Assembly (NCBI GenBank): GCA_030595455.1
Contig: JAUVDF010000039.1
Span: forward strand, 1-7,599
Direction of reading: 5' to 3'
DNA from: Fidelibacterota bacterium
Lineage (GTDB): Bacteria; Fidelibacterota; UBA8477; JABMPR01
DNA length: 7,599 nucleotides
Made by a program: the position numbers and the translations under genes. A model generated the notes under the pieces. The model had not been told where the DNA came from. It did no database searches and saw only the letters and a program-made list of their open reading frames with translations. This document shows, piece by piece, positions 5,745 to 7,599 of this stretch (within the stretch, counting starts at the first letter, position 1; each line of letters opens with the position of its first letter).

Positions 5745-7599
5745 ATGAATTTCAAACAGAGCATCATCGTTCTACTTATTTTAATACTGATGATAGCGTG
5801 TGTTAATAGTCCGGAGTTAAATAAAAAAATGATAAACAGCGGGAAACAGCTTAGAGCCGAAGATGAGCAACTAGGTCTCAGCCGAGATGGTGATCAACTT
5901 ACCTTTCGTATATATGCCCCTGTGGTGGAAAGCCTGGATATCATTTTCTTTGAGAATCACAATGATACGCTTGGAAATGCTCACGCAATGAGTCGTAAGT
6001 CTAGTGGTATCTGGGAGCTTAGCTTGCCAGAAAAGCGTACGACAAATTACTATGCCTATGCAACCTCCAAGGGCCAAAAGGAGACTGTTGCTGACCCCTA
6101 TTCCAAGGCAGTCGTCCGGCAAAACCATTTTCGATATCCCAGTAAGACGGTCATTCTTCCCACAAATAATTTTGACTGGGAAGCAGATGATTTTACCCAT
6201 TCTCCACTTGAGGATTTGGTCATATTAGAAGCACATCTCCGGGATATGACAGTTCATACAAGTTCAGGTTCAGAAAATGGTGGAACATACAAGGGCTTTG
6301 TTGAATCAGATCAAAGAGGTGGGATTCAGCATCTGAAAAATATGGGTATAAACGCCATAGAGTTTTTGCCCTTGCAAGAATTCGGCAATATTGAGATAGA
6401 TTTTAAAAACCCTGACCTGTCTGTGTGGAACGACTGGAACCCCTATGAAAATAACCATTGGGGATACATGACTTCCTTTTTCTTCGCACCTGAAATTTAT
6501 TATGGAACAGATGGTGTTAAAGATCGAGGTGCCTGGGTTGGAGCAGATGGTCGAGCAGTCACGGAAATGAAAGAAATGGTGAGAGCTCTACATAAAGCAG
6601 GTATTTCGGTGATCATCGATGTGGTTTACAATCATGTATCCCAATATGATGCAAATCCCTTTAAATATATTGATAAAGACGCCTATTTCAGGTTGGGTGA
6701 TAGTGGGGAGTTTCTCTCTCACAGCGGGTGTGGTAATGATTTTAAGACTGAACACCCCATGGCGCGCAAGATGATCGTGGAAAGTCTGGTCTACTGGATG
6801 AAAGAATATCATATCGATGGTTTCCGCTTTGATCTGGCAACGATGATTGATCTGGAAACAATTGATGCAATTACTGAAGCAACGAGAGCAATTAACCCGG
6901 ATGTCCTGCTGATTGCAGAACCCTGGGGAGGTGGTGGCTATAATCCAGCTGAATTAGCTGACCATGACTGGGCTTCCTGGAATGATCATTTCCGTAATAG
7001 TATCAAAGGGCGGAGTCCGGATAATGGAGATTATGGTTTTATCTTTGGTAAGCTTTGGGATGGAAATGATACAAAACATTATAAAAAATTAATGAGAGGG
7101 TATCTCCAAAGTGAAGGTGGGCACTATCAGAAACCGGTCCAAAGTGTAAACTATTTGGAAAGTCATGATGATAACACCTTGGGCGACTTTATCCGTCTAT
7201 CACTGGGAAAAGTGGCTAAGCACGAAGTGGTTACCCGGGATCAAATTGCCAAGCTTTCAGATGAAGAGTTGAAAATTCATAAATTTGCTGCCTTGAATTT
7301 GCTTACTAGCCAGGGTCCGATTATGATGGCCCAGGGTCAAAGCTGGGGACGATCTAAAGTGATTGCTAACAGTATCAGGATCGATCCTAACGCAGGGCAA
7401 CTAGATCATAATTCATACGAAAAAGATGATGAAACCAACTGGCTTAACTGGGATGAGAAAGAGCTGAATCAGGAATTAGTAGATTACTACAAGGGACTCA
7501 TCGCAATTAGATCAGCATCTGCAGAATTGCGTAATGTTGAGGCTGGCTTCCGTTCATTTATTGATGGTCCAGACGAGCTTTCATTTGGTTTCCAAATGG
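5745..7599 (+). CDS. GH13 pullulanase/alpha-amylase-like lipoprotein (C-terminus beyond the window)
   Basis: The frame is open for 618 codons to the window edge. Residues 1-19 are a lipoprotein signal: NFK, a hydrophobic core, then MIAC with Cys19 as the likely lipid anchor. The mature protein is thus exported and membrane-attached. Residues about 45-130 look like a CBM48/isoamylase N-terminal domain (LTFRIYAPVVE, and DPYSKAV at 117-123). The GH13 catalytic barrel follows. Region I is DVVYNH (292-297). Region II is GFRFDLA with nucleophile Asp363 and Arg361. Region III is IAEPWG with acid/base Glu392. Region IV is ESHDD with His474 and Asp475. All catalytic residues are present. SGCGNDF (about 327-333) is a pullulanase/GlgX-type feature. 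In place of the type I pullulanase signature YNWGYDP it has NHWGYMTSFFFAPE (from 237). It acts on alpha-glucans such as starch or glycogen; debranching versus alpha-1,4 activity cannot be settled by reading. Confidence 0.93.
   Translation, partial: MNFKQSIIVLLILILMIACVNSPELNKKMINSGKQLRAEDEQLGLSRDGDQLTFRIYAPVVESLDIIFFENHNDTLGNAHAMSRKSSGIWELSLPEKRTTNYYAYATSKGQKETVADPYSKAVVRQNHFRYPSKTVILPTNNFDWEADDFTHSPLEDLVILEAHLRDMTVHTSSGSENGGTYKGFVESDQRGGIQHLKNMGINAIEFLPLQEFGNIEIDFKNPDLSVWNDWNPYENNHWGYMTSFFFAPEIYYGTDGVKDRGAWVGADGRAVTEMKEMVRALHKAGISVIIDVVYNHVSQYDANPFKYIDKDAYFRLGDSGEFLSHSGCGNDFKTEHPMARKMIVESLVYWMKEYHIDGFRFDLATMIDLETIDAITEATRAINPDVLLIAEPWGGGGYNPAELADHDWASWNDHFRNSIKGRSPDNGDYGFIFGKLWDGNDTKHYKKLMRGYLQSEGGHYQKPVQSVNYLESHDDNTLGDFIRLSLGKVAKHEVVTRDQIAKLSDEELKIHKFAALNLLTSQGPIMMAQGQSWGRSKVIANSIRIDPNAGQLDHNSYEKDDETNWLNWDEKELNQELVDYYKGLIAIRSASAELRNVEAGFRSFIDGPDELSFGFQM

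Noticed and set aside
5871..6228. Reading frames on both strands inside the GH13 gene
   Set aside because: They are out of frame with, or antisense to, a continuous GH13 protein that has all catalytic motifs, and they resemble no protein family.
6588..6812. Minus-strand frame of 74 codons
   Set aside because: It is antisense to GH13 regions I-II; the plus-strand coding evidence is decisive.

Overview
The window looks like an ordinary chromosomal stretch from a Gram-negative-type bacterium with a modest AT bias. The acyl-CoA carboxylase subunits (separate biotin carboxylase and a small carrier with a PCC-alpha-like front), the DjlA/TerB-type protein, the TlpA thioredoxin and the GH13 lipoprotein fit the Bacteroidota / Ignavibacteriota / Marinimicrobia (FCB) neighbourhood best. 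That placement is inference from protein flavour. No rRNA, tRNA or marker gene confirms it.

Layout. From base 1 to about 5542 every gene is on the minus strand. In transcription order (right to left) these are: a secreted TlpA-like thioredoxin (5542-4979); a small basic protein of 64 aa with a strong Shine-Dalgarno (4870-4676); three related terminator-like hairpins spaced about 62 bp apart (4652-4496); NAD-dependent DNA ligase ligA (4468-2456); a 126-bp gap holding 10-nt-phased repeats; a biotin carboxylase (2329-824) overlapping by 4 bp a biotin carboxyl carrier protein (827-327); and the N-terminal part of a glycine-rich membrane/TerB-domain protein running off the left edge (278-1). After a 202-bp divergent intergenic region, a GH13 pullulanase/alpha-amylase-like lipoprotein runs on the plus strand from 5745 off the right edge. 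It is open and uninterrupted for 618 codons.

How the genes relate. The biotin carboxylase and carrier make the first half-reaction of an acyl-CoA carboxylase; the carboxyltransferase is not in the window. LigA is a housekeeping replication/repair enzyme. The TlpA-like protein and the GH13 lipoprotein are both exported, but they are transcribed divergently and share no evident pathway. The genes are mostly ordinary. The more unusual material is between them: the terminator array, the phased ATCnGnG repeats, an AT-rich heptad repeat before the TerB-type gene, and an imperfect 13-bp inverted repeat in the divergent promoter region. I found no CRISPR array, transposase, defence system, tRNA or rRNA. 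No gap without a gene exceeds about 210 bp.
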